Source: Marivita sp. (lineage in GTDB: Bacteria > Pseudomonadota > Alphaproteobacteria > Rhodobacterales > Rhodobacteraceae). From it: a stretch of 64,000 nucleotides of DNA. Positions 47,215 to 55,945 of this stretch are shown here, piece after piece. Within the stretch, counting starts at the first letter, position 1, and every line of letters starts with the position of its first letter. The stretch is taken from contig NZ_JALEGT010000121.1 of assembly GCF_022763305.1 (NCBI RefSeq), forward strand, positions 62,001-126,000, in the 5' to 3' direction. The position numbers were made by a program, and so were the translations under genes. Below the pieces are notes generated by a model. It made no database searches, was not told the DNA's origin, and worked only from the letters and a program-made list of their open reading frames with translations.

Positions 47215-48330
47215 ATGCTTCCGATGTGGTTCAATAAATGGAACCGGGAGAACCCGACCAATATCTATGGTCCGGCGATCCTCGTAGGCGCCGCGGGGGT
47301 TGCTGTGACAGTCGCAGCCTTCCTCGTGGTGGTCGGCCAGCCCTTCAAGACCGAAAGCCTGCAATCCGGTCCGCGTGGAACGGGAATGTCACGCCCGGAA
47401 TTCGTGACCGAGGTTCGGACACCTGATCCGACCATCGAGGTCATGTATTCCGAGGCACCGTATATCCCGGAAGGTGGAGAACCCCTTGCACGGGACATCT
47501 ACCAGAATGTTCAGGTCCTGGGCGATCTGACCGAGGACAACTTCAATCGTGTCATGCTCGCCATGACCGATTGGGTCGCCCCGGAACAGGGATGTGCCTA
47601 TTGTCACGGAGACGTGGCGGTCGAGGAATACGGCAATGACGATCTTTATACCAAGGTCGTTGCACGCCGGATGATCCAGATGACCCAGACGATCAACGAA
47701 GGCTGGGACGGCCATGTCAACGCGAACAAGCAGGTTGGCGTGACATGCTATACCTGCCACCGTGGTCAGAACGTTCCCTCCGACATCTGGTTCAAGATGG
47801 GCGCGGTCAACGAAGCGGCTGGCGGCTGGGCGGCGGTGCAAAACCGCGTGACGGTTCAAAGCCAGTACACGTCGCTTCCCTCGGACGCGTTGGAAACCTT
47901 CCTGCTCGACTATGGCCGGATCGGCGTTCACAACCTTGAATCCCACGTGGCCGAATATCCCAGCCAGGACGGCGTGACCACCTGGCAGGATACGGAGCGG
48001 ACATTCAGCTTGATGAACTACGTGTCCAATTCTCTGGGTGTGAACTGCGTGTTCTGTCACAACAGCCGCGCGTTCTACGACCCCGAGCAGGTGACTCCGC
48101 AATGGGCCACCGAACAGCTGGGTATCGGCATGGTTCAGGAAATCAACAACGAGTATCTCGTACCGCTTGAGGACGTTTATCCGCCGGAACGCCTTGGCCC
48201 GGTCTTTGCCGATGCGCCGAAAGCCGCCTGCAAAACCTGCCACAAGGGTTACCAACAGCCGCTGCAAGGGACGAATGTCATTGCTGACTGGCCCGAGCTC
48301 GCAACGACAGGTGCACCTGTCTACGAATGA
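47215..48330 (+). CDS. pufC: reaction center tetraheme cytochrome c subunit
   Basis: PufC re-reduces the photo-oxidised special pair from the periplasmic side. The 371-residue protein has an N-terminal membrane segment (about residues 21-40, AILVGAAGVAVTVAAFLVVV) and four heme motifs C-x-x-C-H at residues 127-131 (CAYCH), 178-182 (CYTCH), 278-282 (CVFCH) and 339-343 (CKTCH). I see no lipobox cysteine, so anchoring is by the uncleaved helix. Its presence and the absence of pufX indicate a pufBALMC operon, typical of aerobic anoxygenic phototrophs. Confidence 0.96.
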   Translation: MLPMWFNKWNRENPTNIYGPAILVGAAGVAVTVAAFLVVVGQPFKTESLQSGPRGTGMSRPEFVTEVRTPDPTIEVMYSEAPYIPEGGEPLARDIYQNVQVLGDLTEDNFNRVMLAMTDWVAPEQGCAYCHGDVAVEEYGNDDLYTKVVARRMIQMTQTINEGWDGHVNANKQVGVTCYTCHRGQNVPSDIWFKMGAVNEAAGGWAAVQNRVTVQSQYTSLPSDALETFLLDYGRIGVHNLESHVAEYPSQDGVTTWQDTERTFSLMNYVSNSLGVNCVFCHNSRAFYDPEQVTPQWATEQLGIGMVQEINNEYLVPLEDVYPPERLGPVFADAPKAACKTCHKGYQQPLQGTNVIADWPELATTGAPVYE

Positions 48331-48367
48331 TCGGCTCCGGGCGGTCCGCCGCCCCTGCCATCGCCAG

Positions 48368-48405
48368 ATCCGGTCTTGCCAGGTTCCCAAAATGCAAGAC
48401 CGGAT
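48368..48405 (+). other. stable hairpin 1 in the pufC 3' region
   Basis: ATCCGGTCTTGC and GCAAGACCGGAT form a perfect 12-base stem with a 14-base loop. No U-run follows, so it looks like an mRNA 3'-end protector or processing point rather than a terminator. Confidence 0.7.
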
Positions 48406-48451
48406 GCGGGGCCTCAACACCCCGGTTCCCTTCCTGTTGGCTACAGGAACT

Positions 48452-48497
48452 GGCGTCACGTTTCTAGGCACCCCCTGGCAAACGTGACGCCTTTCTT
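48452..48497 (+). terminator. hairpin 2 after pufC, possible weak terminator of puf mRNA
   Basis: GGCGTCACGTTT (48452-48463) and AAACGTGACGCC (48480-48491) form a perfect 12-base stem followed by TTTCTTCC. It ends the puf transcript or partly reads through into dxs, which starts 33 bases later. Confidence 0.65.
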
Positions 48498-48523
48498 CCC
48501 TCTGTCCCCGAGGAGACTGCCCC

Positions 48524-50449
48524 ATGACACATTCCCTGACCCCCACTCTCGACCGCGTCGCCGGCCCTGCCGATCTGCGCAGTATGGACGACGCAACACT
48601 GACGAAGGTTGCGAACGAGCTTCGATCCGAGGTGATCTCGGCAGTGGCACAAACGGGTGGACATCTCGGATCGAGCCTTGGTGTCGTCGAACTGTCCGTG
48701 GCAATACATGCGGTGTTCAACACTCCGATGGACAAGCTGATCTGGGACGTTGGGCACCAATGCTATCCGCACAAGATTCTCACCGGACGCCGTGGCCGAA
48801 TGACGACGCTTCGTCAAAAGGACGGCCTGTCCGGTTTCACCAAGCGCAGCGAGTCCGAATATGATCCCTTCGGTGCGGCGCATTCCTCGACATCCATTTC
48901 CGCCGCGCTGGGCTTTGCAGTTGGACGCGACATGGGGCGACCGACCGGAGATGCGATTGCGGTGATCGGTGACGGTTCCATCAGCGCGGGCATGGCCTAT
49001 GAGGCGATGAACAATGCGGGTCACGAAGGACGCCGCCTGTTCGTCATCCTCAATGACAACGAGATGAGCATCGCGCCCCCGGTCGGAGCGATGTCCTCTT
49101 ATCTCAGCCGCATGTACGCCAACGAACCCCTGGCCAAGGTCAAATCGCTGGCCGAGGGTTTCGAGGCCGCTTTGCCCGCTCCGATGCGCGAAGGAGCCAA
49201 GCGCGCCCGACAACTGGTTACCGGGCATCTGCAGGGCTCCGGCACGTTGTTCGAGGAACTGGGATTCGAATATATCGGCCCCATCAATGGTCATGACATG
49301 GGCCAGCTTCTTCCGGTGCTCCGCGCGGCGCGCGCCAGGGCGACTGGCCCGGTGCTGATCCATTGCTGTACCGTCAAGGGCAAGGGCTATGCGCCGGCTG
49401 AAAACAGCGCCGACAAGTATCACGGTGTGGCGAAATTCGACGTGGCCTCGGGCACGCAGGCCAAGTCGAAACCCAACGCACCCAGCTATACCAAGGTGTT
49501 TGGCGACACCCTGACCGACGAAGCAGCCCGCGATCCGAATATCGTCGGCGTCACGGCCGCCATGCCCGGTGGCACCGGGATCGACATCCTCGCCAATCGA
49601 TTTCCCTCCCGCGTCTTCGATGTAGGTATTGCGGAACAGCATGCGGTCACCTTTTCTGCCGCGATGGCGGCATCAGGTTTGAAACCGTTCTGTGCGATTT
49701 ATTCGACATTCCTGCAGCGCGGGTATGACCAGGTCGTGCATGACGTGGCCTTGCAGAACCTGCCGGTGCGTTTTGCCATCGACAGGGCCGGTCTTGTCGG
49801 TGCAGATGGCGCGACGCATGCCGGTGCATTCGATGTCGGCTATCTGGTCACGCTGCCGAACATGACGGTTATGGCCGCAGCAGACGAAGCCGAGCTCATT
49901 CATATGGTAGCAACCGCTGTGGCACATGACAGCGGTCCCATCGCCTTCCGCTATCCACGTGGGTCTGGAAACGGTGTCGCAATGCCGGAGCGGGGAGAGA
50001 TTCTAGAGATCGGAAAAGGCCGGGTTCTGCAGGAAGGCAAAGATGTCGCGTTCCTGAGTTTTGGTGCTCATCTTGCCGAGGTGGAAGCGGCCACTCGTCT
50101 TCTTGAGAAGGACGGTCTGAGTGTGACCATCGCGGATGCCCGCTTTGCCAAGCCGCTCGACATCGACCTTATCCTTCGCCTCGCCCGCACACATGACGCG
50201 TTGATCACGGTCGAGCAGGGCGCGCGTGGCGGTTTTGGAGCGATGGTACTGCACGAGTTGGCAGATCGTGGCGCATTGGATCAGGGTCTGAAGATTCGGA
50301 CCGTGACCCTGCCGGATCGCTTTATCGATCAGGCCTCGCCCGACGAAATGTATGCCGATGCCGGGATGACGCGCTTTGATCTTTACAAGATGGCCGTCTC
50401 CCTGACCTCGGCAGATGGAAAGGTCGTGCCGCTCAGCAAGGGTGCCTGA
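48524..50449 (+). CDS. dxs: 1-deoxy-D-xylulose-5-phosphate synthase
   Basis: Dxs condenses pyruvate and glyceraldehyde 3-phosphate, the entry step of the MEP isoprenoid pathway that supplies carotenoids and the phytyl/geranylgeranyl tail. The 641-residue protein has the thiamine-diphosphate motif [16 protein letters not shown] near residue 150, the [15 protein letters not shown] segment near 72 and the transketolase middle region HGVAKFD. The ATG follows GAGGAG. Sitting after pufC, it is a second, cluster-linked place where isoprenoid supply is tied to photosynthesis; whether another dxs exists elsewhere is unknown. Confidence 0.95.
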   Translation: MTHSLTPTLDRVAGPADLRSMDDATLTKVANELRSEVISAVAQTGGHLGSSLGVVELSVAIHAVFNTPMDKLIWDVGHQCYPHKILTGRRGRMTTLRQKDGLSGFTKRSESEYDPFGAAHSSTSISAALGFAVGRDMGRPTGDAIAVIGDGSISAGMAYEAMNNAGHEGRRLFVILNDNEMSIAPPVGAMSSYLSRMYANEPLAKVKSLAEGFEAALPAPMREGAKRARQLVTGHLQGSGTLFEELGFEYIGPINGHDMGQLLPVLRAARARATGPVLIHCCTVKGKGYAPAENSADKYHGVAKFDVASGTQAKSKPNAPSYTKVFGDTLTDEAARDPNIVGVTAAMPGGTGIDILANRFPSRVFDVGIAEQHAVTFSAAMAASGLKPFCAIYSTFLQRGYDQVVHDVALQNLPVRFAIDRAGLVGADGATHAGAFDVGYLVTLPNMTVMAAADEAELIHMVATAVAHDSGPIAFRYPRGSGNGVAMPERGEILEIGKGRVLQEGKDVAFLSFGAHLAEVEAATRLLEKDGLSVTIADARFAKPLDIDLILRLARTHDALITVEQGARGGFGAMVLHELADRGALDQGLKIRTVTLPDRFIDQASPDEMYADAGMTRFDLYKMAVSLTSADGKVVPLSKGA

Positions 50450-50452
50450 GCG

Positions 50453-51850
50453 TCACAACCAATCCAGTGCATCGTCGACAAGCCCGACAACGCTCATTGT
50501 GAACTCTGACCCCTGTGCCGTGTCCACAAGCGCGGCATGGTCATCAATTAGATCCCGCGCGTCGATCACCGAAGCAATGGTCCCGTCAAAGGTTTGCATC
50601 ACGGTGTTGGCGATGCTCACGTTGTTAAGCCCGTTGACCACAGCGTAATAGGCACCAATCTCGGCCTTGGTTTCAAGATAGCGTGCATCTGCCGCGCTGC
50701 CTGTGGCGGCTTTGGCGCCATCCAGCATGGCAAGGATGAATTCCGAGCGTTCGACCGCACCACTGTCGAGAATGTCGGTCCAGTATGTGAAGCCCGTTGC
50801 ATCCGGCGCGCGCCCCAGGATGTTGGAATAAACTGCGGTGACGAAATCACCGGTGCTGCTTGATGCGCCGTAGAGCGCTTGGGTTTCCGGCTGATCGAAG
50901 AACAGGCGGGCGATGTCGGTCATCGACATGCCGTCGGCCAGCGCTGATCCCCAGAAGAGCAGACCCATCGAATCCGGCGCGCGGTTGAAATAGGCGACAT
51001 AGAGCTCGCAGAAGGCCAGCATGTCGGCATCGGTCAACGTGCTGACGTTGGTAAAGCGGCTCAGTTCGAACGGGGTGCCGTCGAATTCGAGCACTTCGAT
51101 ACTGTTGAGCGTGTCCGTGCCATCACCACCGCTGCGGTCCTCGATCACGATGGACCCGTTGCTGATCGTCAGCCCATAATTGACCATGTCGCTCATGTAG
51201 ACAGCGGTGTCCGTCCCACCTTGGCCGGACAGGATATCGTTGCCGCCGGACCCGGTGATCCGATCATCCTGATCCGTTCCAACGATGTTTTCGGCATTTG
51301 CCGTGCCTACCAGAACACCGGATGTGTCGGGAGCCGGATCCACAGAGGCGGGAACCTGCGTGACAGGGGCAATGATGTCCGGAGTAGTCTCTCCGCCCGT
51401 CATGGCAAAGTTCTGCGTGACCATAACGGAATAATACTTGCCGGACCCGTAATCATAGGTGCCGGTCTGGATGCCGATGCCGACGACTTCCAGCTCGGGC
51501 ATGAGGATGTTTTCACGATGGCCCGGACTGTTCATCAGTGCGATGTGCAGGTCATACACATCATCGAACAGGCCTTCAGCGCCGCGTTCGCTTTGAGCGG
51601 CGATATTTTCGGCGGTGCGCCATGAGCCCGAAAGATCGAACCCTTCGGCTGTCATACGTTGTGTCGGTGTGGAACCGCCCACACCGGTATGACTAAAGAC
51701 GTTGTTTTCGAGCATCCACAAGGAATGCGCATCAGCGGACGCGTTCAAGACCTTGTCGAGAACCAGTGCGTTCAAGCCACGGCTTGTCCGTTCCTCGTTC
51801 ACGAGATCCAACATGTACCGCTCCAGATCACTGGCGGTGGCAGCAGACAT
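50453..51850 (-). CDS. CAP-domain protein with RTX repeats and C-terminal DUF4214
   Basis: This 465-residue protein does not belong to any photosynthesis family. Residues about 10-150 are a CAP (SCP/PR1) domain: LVNEERTSRGLNALVLDKVL, SADAHSLWML, and MNSPGHRENILMPELEVVGIGI. Residues about 190-230 hold RTX-like calcium nonapeptides (GTDQDDRITGSGGNDILSGQ), and residues about 280-400 a DUF4214 module with two repeats (LYVAYFNRAPDSMGLLFWGSAL; VYSNILGRAPDATGFTYWTDIL). It lacks an N-terminal signal peptide, so a type I secretion export through the C-terminal end is likely. The ATG is preceded by GGGGAG. No secretion genes are adjacent; role unknown. Confidence 0.88.
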   Translation of the reverse strand: MSAATASDLERYMLDLVNEERTSRGLNALVLDKVLNASADAHSLWMLENNVFSHTGVGGSTPTQRMTAEGFDLSGSWRTAENIAAQSERGAEGLFDDVYDLHIALMNSPGHRENILMPELEVVGIGIQTGTYDYGSGKYYSVMVTQNFAMTGGETTPDIIAPVTQVPASVDPAPDTSGVLVGTANAENIVGTDQDDRITGSGGNDILSGQGGTDTAVYMSDMVNYGLTISNGSIVIEDRSGGDGTDTLNSIEVLEFDGTPFELSRFTNVSTLTDADMLAFCELYVAYFNRAPDSMGLLFWGSALADGMSMTDIARLFFDQPETQALYGASSSTGDFVTAVYSNILGRAPDATGFTYWTDILDSGAVERSEFILAMLDGAKAATGSAADARYLETKAEIGAYYAVVNGLNNVSIANTVMQTFDGTIASVIDARDLIDDHAALVDTAQGSEFTMSVVGLVDDALDWL

Positions 51851-51938
51851 CTCAAACTCCCCAGTTCGAGCCCCACTTAAACCTTTACGGAGCAACTGGG
51901 GCCAGAATTAGGGTCGAATGTGTTTAAAATTGGCTGGG

Positions 51939-52487
51939 TTAAGCCGACTGCACGCAGGAAATCGCCAGCTTTCCGAAGATTTGTGGCGCGTATGTGTCGA
52001 GATATATGCGTAACCAGGGTGTGAAGCGGGAGGGGTCGTTAACCACTTCCTTCACCAAATCGCCATAGCGTACCCATCGCGTCGCCATGACTTCGTCCGA
52101 ATTGAGAACAATCTTCGGGGCTGTTTCAACCTCAGCAACAAAAATATCGACCACCTCGTGTTCGATAAGGCCACCGCCGACATCGGCGCGGTATTCCACT
52201 CGATCCCGGTAATCGAGTGTCAAACCCGTGATCCCCAACTCTTCCTTCAGCCGACGATTCGCACAATCCAGACTGCTTTCCTTCCAGTTTGGATGCGTGC
52301 AGCAGGTGTTCGCCCACAGTCCGGGCGTATGATACTTTCCCATTGCGCGCCGCTGGAGCAGGATTTCATCCCCGCGCAGGACAAACACCGAGATGGCTTT
52401 GTGCTTGAGCCCACGGATATGGGCATCCAGCTTTTCCACAGGTTCGAGTGTGTCGCCTCGCCAGGCGGGGATGAGAGTCTGGGTCAT
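51939..52487 (-). CDS. idi: isopentenyl-diphosphate delta-isomerase
   Basis: Idi interconverts IPP and DMAPP, balancing precursors for CrtE. The 182-residue type I enzyme has the catalytic-cysteine segment GLWANTCCTHPNWKE near residue 59 and the Nudix-like ANRRLKEELGITG. It is the last gene of the bchG-pucC-like-bchP-idi unit, the same order as in Rhodobacter capsulatus. Its start codon overlaps the bchP stop. Confidence 0.94.
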   Translation of the reverse strand: MTQTLIPAWRGDTLEPVEKLDAHIRGLKHKAISVFVLRGDEILLQRRAMGKYHTPGLWANTCCTHPNWKESSLDCANRRLKEELGITGLTLDYRDRVEYRADVGGGLIEHEVVDIFVAEVETAPKIVLNSDEVMATRWVRYGDLVKEVVNDPSRFTPWLRIYLDTYAPQIFGKLAISCVQSA

Positions 52488-53668
52488 ACATGTGTCTCCC
52501 GCACCAGTCCCAGCAGGTGGCGCGCGTTCTTGAAGCCGATCTTCAGATGCGCCATGGGCCGCGCCTTCACGAGTTTCTTGTTCATATACGCTTCAAAGGT
52601 CAGCTTTTGAACATCGACATCGTGACAGAGCGAGACAAAGCGTTCGCGGCGCGAGTCGCTCTTGTAATAGGCGTCCTGCATCTGGCCCAGAACGCGGAAC
52701 ACGGTCTTGTGCTCTTTCATGAAGAGACGACGTGCCAGTGCCAGGTCGGTGATCCGTCCGGATTTGAGCGTCGCGGCACAGGCCGTCGCGGCAAACCGTC
52801 CGCAGATCATCGCATAGTAGATTCCTTCGCCGCTCGATGGTGCCACGACACCGGCGGCATCACCGGCCAGGACCACGTCGCGGGCATTGTCCCAGAAGCG
52901 CAGCGGCTTCAGCGGGATTGGTGCGCCTTCCTTGCGGAGTGTTTCGCAGTCGGCAAGTCCAGAGGCCTGACGCAGCGCAGCCGTTGCTTCCTTGAGGTTC
53001 ACGCTTTGAATATAGGTGCCCATGCCGACGGAAGTGGTGCCACCGTGTGGGAAGACCCAGCCGTAGAAATCCGGGCTGATTGCGCCGTCATAGATCACGT
53101 CGCAGCGCATCGGATCGTACACATCGTTCTTTTCCGGCGCGGCGATGATCTCGTGATAGGCGAACACCAACGGGACCTTGTCACCACCGGGTATCTCGTC
53201 GCGGGCCACGCGGGAATTGGCACCGTCGGCCCCGATGATCAGGCGCGTTTCCAAAGACCGCTCTTCGCCGGTCTCCTTGTCGCGGTAAACCACCCAGCGT
53301 TTCTTCGCGGGTTTGTCCCGTTCGATCCGTACGAATGTTCCGGTGAACCGTTCGGCCCCGGCGGCTTCGGCACGGGCCCGCAGGAAAGGGTCGAAATCCT
53401 TGCGGTCGACCATGCCGACGAAGCCGTTTTCGATCGGGATGTCCACATGACGCCCCGTCGGAGAGATCATCCGCGCGGTATTTACCTTGGCGACCAGTTG
53501 CTCTTCGCCGATGTCAAAATCCTGCATCAGCCGCGGAGGGATGGCTCCTCCACAGGGTTTGATCCGGCCTTCCCTGTCGAGCAGAGCAACCCGGTGCCCG
53601 GAGCGTGCCAGATCCTCGGCTGCGGTTGCACCGGATGGGCCACCGCCCACAACAACGACATCATACAT
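52484..53668 (-). CDS. bchP: geranylgeranyl diphosphate/bacteriochlorophyll reductase BchP
   Basis: BchP reduces the geranylgeranyl tail of bacteriochlorophyll to phytyl, with NADPH. The 394-residue flavoprotein starts MYDVVVVGGGPSGATAAEDL (FAD-binding motif) and has the signature RIKPCGGAIPPRL near residue 39. I chose the ATG preceded by CAGGAGAG; the frame continues upstream without family sequence. It is two bases from the pucC-like gene. Confidence 0.95.
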   Translation of the reverse strand: MYDVVVVGGGPSGATAAEDLARSGHRVALLDREGRIKPCGGAIPPRLMQDFDIGEEQLVAKVNTARMISPTGRHVDIPIENGFVGMVDRKDFDPFLRARAEAAGAERFTGTFVRIERDKPAKKRWVVYRDKETGEERSLETRLIIGADGANSRVARDEIPGGDKVPLVFAYHEIIAAPEKNDVYDPMRCDVIYDGAISPDFYGWVFPHGGTTSVGMGTYIQSVNLKEATAALRQASGLADCETLRKEGAPIPLKPLRFWDNARDVVLAGDAAGVVAPSSGEGIYYAMICGRFAATACAATLKSGRITDLALARRLFMKEHKTVFRVLGQMQDAYYKSDSRRERFVSLCHDVDVQKLTFEAYMNKKLVKARPMAHLKIGFKNARHLLGLVRETHV

Positions 53669-53670
53669 GG

Positions 53671-54951
53671 TCACTCTCCTGCGATCAGTTCGGCTTGTGC
53701 GGGGCTGCCTTCCATGATGCGTAACGCCATGACGGCGGCGCACAGGAACAACCCGGCTTCAAAAACAAAGACGGTCCCGAAAGCGGGCGCGTCGGTGGTC
53801 AAAGTGCGCATGATGTCGGCAGCAGCAGCCCCGGTCAGGCCACCAAAGCCCGCCGCAATGGCCTGTGCGGCCCCCCAAAGACCCATACGTGTGCCTTCGC
53901 GCTTTTCCCGGCCTTCGCCCGCCAGCGCCATCATCGAGCCGATGGCGGCGACGGCAAACGCGCCATTGAAGAAGCCAAGGGCAAATACGGCAGGCAAAAG
54001 CGTCTGGGGCAGGGCGTATCCGCCCAGAATGGCGATCACACACAGGCTTGCCGCCGATCCAAGACAGCCGCCGATCACCCAGTTCCGCAGACAGCCAAAG
54101 CGCAGCGCGGTCGCAGCGATGCCGACGGTCAGCATGCCAAGGAAGACACCGCCGTTCTGGATGCCTGAAAGTGTGGTGCTTTCACCGGGGGTGAAGCCAA
54201 AAACCAGACCGGCATAGGGTTCAAGGATCAATTCCTGCATGAAATAGGCCGTCATGGACAGGAAGACGAAAATCGTGAAGAGCCGGGCCTTGGGTTCGGC
54301 CCAAACCTCGGCCAGCCCCTCGCGGAAGGGCACGGGATCCGGTTCAGGCGCTGCTTCAACACCGCGTTCAATGCGCCAGGTGGCAAGCACCGTGATGGCG
54401 AGCGCAGCCAAGGCGACGCCAGAGACCACTTCAATCAGAATGGCTGGCGTATAGGGGTCGAGCAATTGACCGACGACACCGGCGGTCATGGCGATGCCGA
54501 AAATCATCATCAGCCAAGTGATCGTGGCCGCAGCTGCCCGGCGATGCGGTGCTGTTGCCGTTGCGAGCAGAGCGAGAACCGATGTTCCAGCTGCACCGGC
54601 ACCCAAACCGATCAGCGCATAGGCGACAATCGACATGGCCAGTCCGACCGCATAGCTATTTGCCATTTCGACGACACCCAAAGCCGCCAGAACACCGCCA
54701 GCGGCAAGGATCAGCATGCCCCGAAGAATCCAGCGCGTTCGGTTCCCGCCTTTGTCGGACAGGAAGCCCCAATTCGGGCGCGTGATCTGGATACCATAGT
54801 GCAGCGCAACCAGCATGCCCGGCAGGACGGCGGGAAGGGCAAGTTCGACGACCATCAGGCGGTTCAACGTGGATGTCGTCAGGACAACGATGGCCCCGAG
54901 TGCCATCTGTACGAGGCCCAGTCGAACGATGGCGAGCCAGCCCAGCGTCAT
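53671..54951 (-). CDS. MFS-type light-harvesting assembly protein, PucC/LhaA family (ORF428-like)
   Basis: A 426-residue protein with about twelve hydrophobic helices and the PucC family start LAIVRLGLVQMALGAIVVLTT plus the segment ITRPNWGFLSDKGGNRTRWI. Members (LhaA, PucC, ORF428) help assemble LH1 or LH2, probably delivering bacteriochlorophyll. Position between bchG and bchP fits the Rhodobacter ORF428, the member whose deletion affects LH1. The ATG overlaps the bchG stop by one base. Confidence 0.9.
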   Translation of the reverse strand: MTLGWLAIVRLGLVQMALGAIVVLTTSTLNRLMVVELALPAVLPGMLVALHYGIQITRPNWGFLSDKGGNRTRWILRGMLILAAGGVLAALGVVEMANSYAVGLAMSIVAYALIGLGAGAAGTSVLALLATATAPHRRAAAATITWLMMIFGIAMTAGVVGQLLDPYTPAILIEVVSGVALAALAITVLATWRIERGVEAAPEPDPVPFREGLAEVWAEPKARLFTIFVFLSMTAYFMQELILEPYAGLVFGFTPGESTTLSGIQNGGVFLGMLTVGIAATALRFGCLRNWVIGGCLGSAASLCVIAILGGYALPQTLLPAVFALGFFNGAFAVAAIGSMMALAGEGREKREGTRMGLWGAAQAIAAGFGGLTGAAAADIMRTLTTDAPAFGTVFVFEAGLFLCAAVMALRIMEGSPAQAELIAGE

Positions 54952-55856
54952 CAGAGAGCCCCCATCGCGCGCAGGGCGAAGGCCGAGACCATCATGCCGG
55001 AAACATACATCAGCACACCGGTCGCGTTGTACCAGGGCGCTTTTGCCTTGGGGTCCTTGAGCATAACGGACATGGCCCAAAGTTGACCAAGCAACAGTAT
55101 GAGAACGATGGCCGCTTGGGTGGATTGTCCCCATTTGGCCAATGCGAGAATGACGAAGATCTGCGGAACAATCATGACCAGACAGGCGACCTTGGCTGCC
55201 TTTTCCGGACCAAGTGTGACGGGAAGGGAATTGACGCCCATCTGTGCGTCCCCCTCAAGCGCTTTGAAATCGTTCAGGGTCATGATCCCATGTGCGCCGA
55301 TTCCATAGAGCAGCGCGATCAGGATGATAGGACCTGAAGGCAGCGTCTGACTGAGAACCGCCGCGCCCGTGAACCAGGGAAGCGATTCGTAGGAGAGGCC
55401 GACAAGACCCGGCCCAAACCAACCGGACCTTTTCAGGCGGATCGGTTCGACCGAATAGGCCCATGCCGCAATCACGCCGACCACGGTCGCGATAAATCCC
55501 CATGTCCCAAGCAATGCACCCAGCGCAAGCGACAGGGCGGACATCGCAAGTGCGATCCACAATCCCCAACGACCGGGAATGCGGCCCGAAGGAATCGGCC
55601 GATCCGGCTCGTTGATGGCATCCACATGGCGGTCGCACCAATCGTTGGCGGCCTGGCTCATGCCGCAGACCACCGGACCGGCAAGGATAACCCCGACGAT
55701 CAGGAGGCCTAGATGTTCCGTGATGGCCACACCCGAGGCCACGGCCCCGCACGCATAGGCCCACATCGGCGGGAACCATGTGACGGGTTTGATCAGCTCC
55801 AGCATGGCCGAAGGGGCAGGGTAGCGATCTTGGTGTAAACTTACGCTGACAGTCAT
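54951..55856 (-). CDS. bchG: bacteriochlorophyll a synthase (geranylgeranyl transferase) BchG
   Basis: BchG esterifies bacteriochlorophyllide a with geranylgeranyl diphosphate in the membrane. The 301-residue UbiA-type prenyltransferase has the two aspartate-rich motifs NDWCDRHVDA (first) and NDFKALEGD (second) and eight or nine helices. The N-terminus MTVSVSLHQDRYPAPSAMLELIKPVTWF resembles relatives in length. A PpsR box lies over codons 2-8, so an alternative start at the internal ATG (55805, MLELIKPV) cannot be excluded. Confidence 0.95.
   Translation of the reverse strand: MTVSVSLHQDRYPAPSAMLELIKPVTWFPPMWAYACGAVASGVAITEHLGLLIVGVILAGPVVCGMSQAANDWCDRHVDAINEPDRPIPSGRIPGRWGLWIALAMSALSLALGALLGTWGFIATVVGVIAAWAYSVEPIRLKRSGWFGPGLVGLSYESLPWFTGAAVLSQTLPSGPIILIALLYGIGAHGIMTLNDFKALEGDAQMGVNSLPVTLGPEKAAKVACLVMIVPQIFVILALAKWGQSTQAAIVLILLLGQLWAMSVMLKDPKAKAPWYNATGVLMYVSGMMVSAFALRAMGAL
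55834..55851. promoter_or_regulatory. PpsR box (TGT-N12-ACA) inside the bchG start
   Basis: TGTAAACTTACGCTGACA fits TGT-N12-ACA and overlaps bchG codons 2-8. Confidence 0.85.
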
Positions 55857-55857
55857 G

Positions 55858-55875
55858 TGTCAACTAAACACGACA
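55858..55875. promoter_or_regulatory. PpsR box (TGT-N12-ACA) upstream of bchG
   Basis: TGTCAACTAAACACGACA fits TGT-N12-ACA and is six bases from the box inside bchG. Read on the minus strand it ends in TTGACA, a possible -35. Confidence 0.87.
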
Positions 55876-55945
55876 AATCGATTCACATCAAGCGAAAGAG
55901 AGGGGCCAAGAGGAATTGAGGCGGCCTAATGACGCTGTTTAGGCG

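Noticed and set aside
52490-54217. 575-codon open frame opposite bchP and the pucC-like gene
   Set aside because: Spans two well-supported genes on the other strand and ends in a low-complexity Pro/Ala region; a shadow.
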